Of a stretch of 64,000 nucleotides of DNA, positions 62,098-64,000 are shown piece by piece. The notes below the pieces were generated by a model, which searched no databases, was not told the DNA's origin, and was given only the letters and a program-made list of their open reading frames with translations. The stretch is taken from positions 1-64,000 of the forward strand of contig NZ_JAUSRH010000009.1 in assembly GCF_030811715.1 (NCBI RefSeq), given 5' to 3'. The position numbers and the translations under genes are program-made. The DNA comes from Sinomonas atrocyanea (GTDB lineage: Bacteria > Actinomycetota > Actinomycetes > Actinomycetales > Micrococcaceae). Each line of letters starts with the position of its first letter. The stretch's first letter is position 1.

Positions 62098-62473
62098 GGG
62101 CGGCGGAGCGCTCGGCTGGACGTGGGCGCCGGAGATCTGCGAGGATCGGCCCAGCCGGATTGTCCGGCCCATCATCACGCCCTCGGCAGTGCGCCGGGGC
62201 ATCCAGGACGCGCCGGCAGGCGCCACGAGGGGGAGCAGACGTGATCGCTGCAGTGAGCGGGGTGGCCGTTCCGGCCTGCTGCGCACCCCTGCGCCCGTCT
62301 GCCCCCGCCGCCTGAACCAGGCTTCCCGAACCCTGGGCCCCGGCATGCCCGCGCCGCCGCGCCGGACGCCGCGCCGGGGCCTCCGCAGGCACCGCGGACG
62401 GCAGACACCGCCCTTGCCATGCCCCGCTCAGACGAGCGCGGGCCCGAAGCGATGCCGCAAAGCGAGCCCTGCC
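62098..62473 (+). other. Gene-free stretch with a possible 24-codon ORF
   Basis: 376 bp without a convincing gene. One short frame, GTG 62241 to TGA 62315 (24 codons), has an upstream GGGGGAGC and encodes tandem cysteines (VPACCAPLRP). It might be a leader peptide of the kind used in cysteine attenuation, but the downstream gene has no sulfur link. No clear promoter, repeat or terminator was seen. Confidence 0.4.
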
Positions 62474-62968
62474 ATGCAGAAGACCACCCTGAACCAGATC
62501 CGTTCCTCCTTCATCAACGCCAGCCGGTCCGAGGCCGCCCGGCTCAGCCCGCCGAAGGACTTCGACGACCTCGACTGGGACGCCCTCGACGTCCTGGGCT
62601 GGCGCGACCCGAAGATGCCCCTGCGCGGCTACCTCGTGGTGCCGCAGGCCGACGGGCGGATCGTCTCCGCCCTGCTCCGCGCGCCCGAGGGCGGCGCCCG
62701 GAAGAACCGCGCCGTGCTGTGCGAGCTGTGCCGCTCGGTGGACGCCACGAACGATGTCCTCCTGTGGGTCGCCCGCCGTGCCGGGGCATCGGGCCGCAAC
62801 GGCAACACCGTCGGCACCCTCATCTGCGCCGACTTCGAGTGCAGCGCCAACGTGCGCGTCGAGCCGCCGGCGGACCCCATCAACCCCGATCCGTCGCTCG
62901 TCGTGGCGAAGCGGATCGAGGGCCTGGGTGCGCGCGCCGGGCTGTTCGTGGAGAAGGTACGCGGCTAG
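62474..62968 (+). CDS. FBP-domain (EF-G-binding, treble-clef) protein
   Basis: 164 residues. The C-terminal half has a four-cysteine zinc pattern, LCELC near 79-83 and IC-x4-C near 116-122, as in FBP-type EF-G-binding proteins related to FusB. The N-terminal helical part is MQKTTLNQIRSSFINASRSEA. Such proteins can release EF-G from the ribosome, sometimes giving fusidic acid tolerance. Whether this one does is not known. Confidence 0.82.
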   Translation: MQKTTLNQIRSSFINASRSEAARLSPPKDFDDLDWDALDVLGWRDPKMPLRGYLVVPQADGRIVSALLRAPEGGARKNRAVLCELCRSVDATNDVLLWVARRAGASGRNGNTVGTLICADFECSANVRVEPPADPINPDPSLVVAKRIEGLGARAGLFVEKVRG

Positions 62969-62980
62969 GGGAGGCGGCCT

Positions 62981-63012
62981 GCGCACGACGCCGGCCACCC
63001 GGCGTCGTGCGC
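62981..63012. terminator. Bidirectional terminator FBP / permease
   Basis: A perfect 14-bp stem (62981-62994 with 62999-63012) and a 4-nt loop, with AGGC/GCCT pairing further out. It lies between convergent genes. Confidence 0.85.
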
Positions 63013-63018
63013 GGAGCC

Positions 63019-64000
63019 TCACCGCTCGCTGGAGGCGCCCGCCTGGGCGTGGCGCGGGCTGTCCGGGTTGAGCAGCGAGTGCCGGCGGGAGTAGCCGAAG
63101 TAGATCGCGAGACCGATCACGAGCCACACGGCGAACCGGACCCACGTCTCCCACGGCAGGGAGATGATCAGCCAGAGGGAGAACAGGACCCCGATCGCGG
63201 GGATCACCGGCATGAGCGGCGTGCGGAAGGACCGGGGGATCTCGGGGCTGCGGTAGCGCAGCACGATCACGGCCAGGCACACCACCACGAACGCGGAGAG
63301 GATGCCGATGTTAGTCAGCTCGGCGACCGTGTTGATCGGCAGGATGCCGGCCAGGATGGCCGAGCCGACTCCGACGATCCACGTGACCCGGGTGGGGACG
63401 TGCCGCTTCGGGTCGGTCCGGGCGAACCACTTGGGCAGCAGCCCGTCGCGGCTCATCGAGAACCACACGCGCGTCACGCCGAGCATGAAGGTGAGCATCA
63501 CCGTCAGGATCGAGACGATCGCGCCGACGGCGATCACGTCCGCCACCCCGGGGAGCCCCACCGCGGCGAACGCGCTCGCGAAGCCGGACTTCGGGTCGAT
63601 CTGCGTGTAGTTCTGCATCCCGGTGAGGACGAGGGTCGCCAGGACGTACAGGACCATGGCGATCACGAGCGAGTAGATGATGGCCTTGGGCATGTGCCGG
63701 GTGGCGTCGCGGGACTCCTCGGCGGCGGTGCTCATGGCGTCGTAGCCGAAGACGGCGAAGAACACTGTGGCTGCCCCGGTCATCACCCCGCCGAAGCCGA
63801 AGGGGAAGTACGGGTGGTAGTTGGCGCTGTTGATGTGGAACACGCCCAGGACCACAATGACCACGACGAGCAGCACCTTCAGGGCCACGATCAGCAGCTC
63901 GAACCGGCCGGTGCTCTGGATCCCGCGGGTGAGGATCCAGGCCGTGAGCAGGCACAGGATGATCGCGAAGACGTCCACCACGTGCCCGGGGCCCGTGCCG
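63019..64000 (-). CDS. APC-family amino acid permease, 5' part outside window
   Basis: About 327 C-terminal residues of an amino acid permease; the frame stays open to the right edge. At least eight transmembrane helices are seen, with GVMTGAATVFFAVFGYDAMSTAAEESRDATRHMPKAI-like helix and loop (quoted in pieces: FFAVFGYDAMSTAAEE then RHMPKAI) and MSRDGLLPKWFARTDP, typical of cationic amino acid transporters (YfnA/CAT type). The true start is not in the window. The C-tail is hydrophilic. Confidence 0.9.
   Translation of the reverse strand, partial: GTGPGHVVDVFAIILCLLTAWILTRGIQSTGRFELLIVALKVLLVVVIVVLGVFHINSANYHPYFPFGFGGVMTGAATVFFAVFGYDAMSTAAEESRDATRHMPKAIIYSLVIAMVLYVLATLVLTGMQNYTQIDPKSGFASAFAAVGLPGVADVIAVGAIVSILTVMLTFMLGVTRVWFSMSRDGLLPKWFARTDPKRHVPTRVTWIVGVGSAILAGILPINTVAELTNIGILSAFVVVCLAVIVLRYRSPEIPRSFRTPLMPVIPAIGVLFSLWLIISLPWETWVRFAVWLVIGLAIYFGYSRRHSLLNPDSPRHAQAGASSER

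Noticed and set aside
62241-62315. 24-codon Cys-Cys frame as a cysteine-attenuation leader peptide
   Set aside because: The downstream gene is an EF-G-binding-type protein with no sulfur role, and no attenuator hairpins are visible; kept only as a note.

Overview
The window is chromosomal DNA from a high-GC (roughly 70 % by eye) actinobacterium, most likely of the Micrococcaceae (Arthrobacter/Sinomonas type). Supporting signs are several TANNNT-(6-8 nt)-GTG leaderless starts, a PcrA with a long acidic N-terminus, an actinobacterial inositol cluster with a Cgl0159-type barrel protein beside iolC, and an N-carbamoylsarcosine amidase whose catalytic residues sit at exactly the numbers of the Arthrobacter enzyme. 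No IS element, prophage or CRISPR array was seen. The one RNA gene is tRNA-Arg(CCU).

Layout. 0.2-15.4 kb is mostly housekeeping: a duplicated-HTH regulator coupled to a membrane protein, an ABC exporter, a Nudix hydrolase, two tandem secreted phosphoesterases, tRNA-Arg, membrane proteins, an inositol-monophosphatase-family enzyme, small acidic/DUF892 proteins, pcrA and an NCS1 permease. 15.6-17.7 kb is sucCD. 17.9-22.4 kb holds a flavin monooxygenase, a TPR-like LuxR regulator and a divergent zinc dehydrogenase/Fcy1-type deaminase pair.

22.4-47.7 kb is a creatinine-catabolic island. One route is creatininase -> creatinase (with an MHS-type MFS carrier, an NCS1 permease and regulators IclR-1 and PucR). 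The second route is a single-chain ATP-dependent N-methylhydantoinase -> N-carbamoylsarcosine amidase (with two MFS carriers and IclR-2). Both give sarcosine, which the adjoining glyA-soxBDAG-purU operon oxidises to glycine and methylene-THF; this operon lies beside a divergent GntR gene. A palindrome GTTGC-N7-GCAAC occurs in three of the promoter regions and probably ties both routes to the paralogous IclR proteins. The creatinine deaminase needed to enter the second route is not certain; the Fcy1-type deaminase at 22 kb is the only local candidate.

47.7-50.8 kb carries an EamA exporter, a flavodoxin-fold reductase and a CynX/NimT-type MFS protein. 51.1-61.2 kb is a myo-inositol locus (iolC, Cgl0159-type aldolase, iolD, mmsA/iolA, iolE-like, iolG, a truncated iolH stub, an inserted lipoprotein gene, then iolB and a GntR regulator on the other strand). 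The iolC and gntR upstream regions share a TTTGACARGACA motif. The window ends with a HhH-GPD protein, an FBP-domain protein and an APC permease cut by the right edge.

Convergent gene pairs are often separated by long GC-rich hairpins. Three convergent junctions instead, or also, carry short tandem repeats: 21 bp at 6.7 kb and one 32-bp family at both 30.3 and 39.5 kb, the latter two in opposite orientation on either side of the N-methylhydantoin block.
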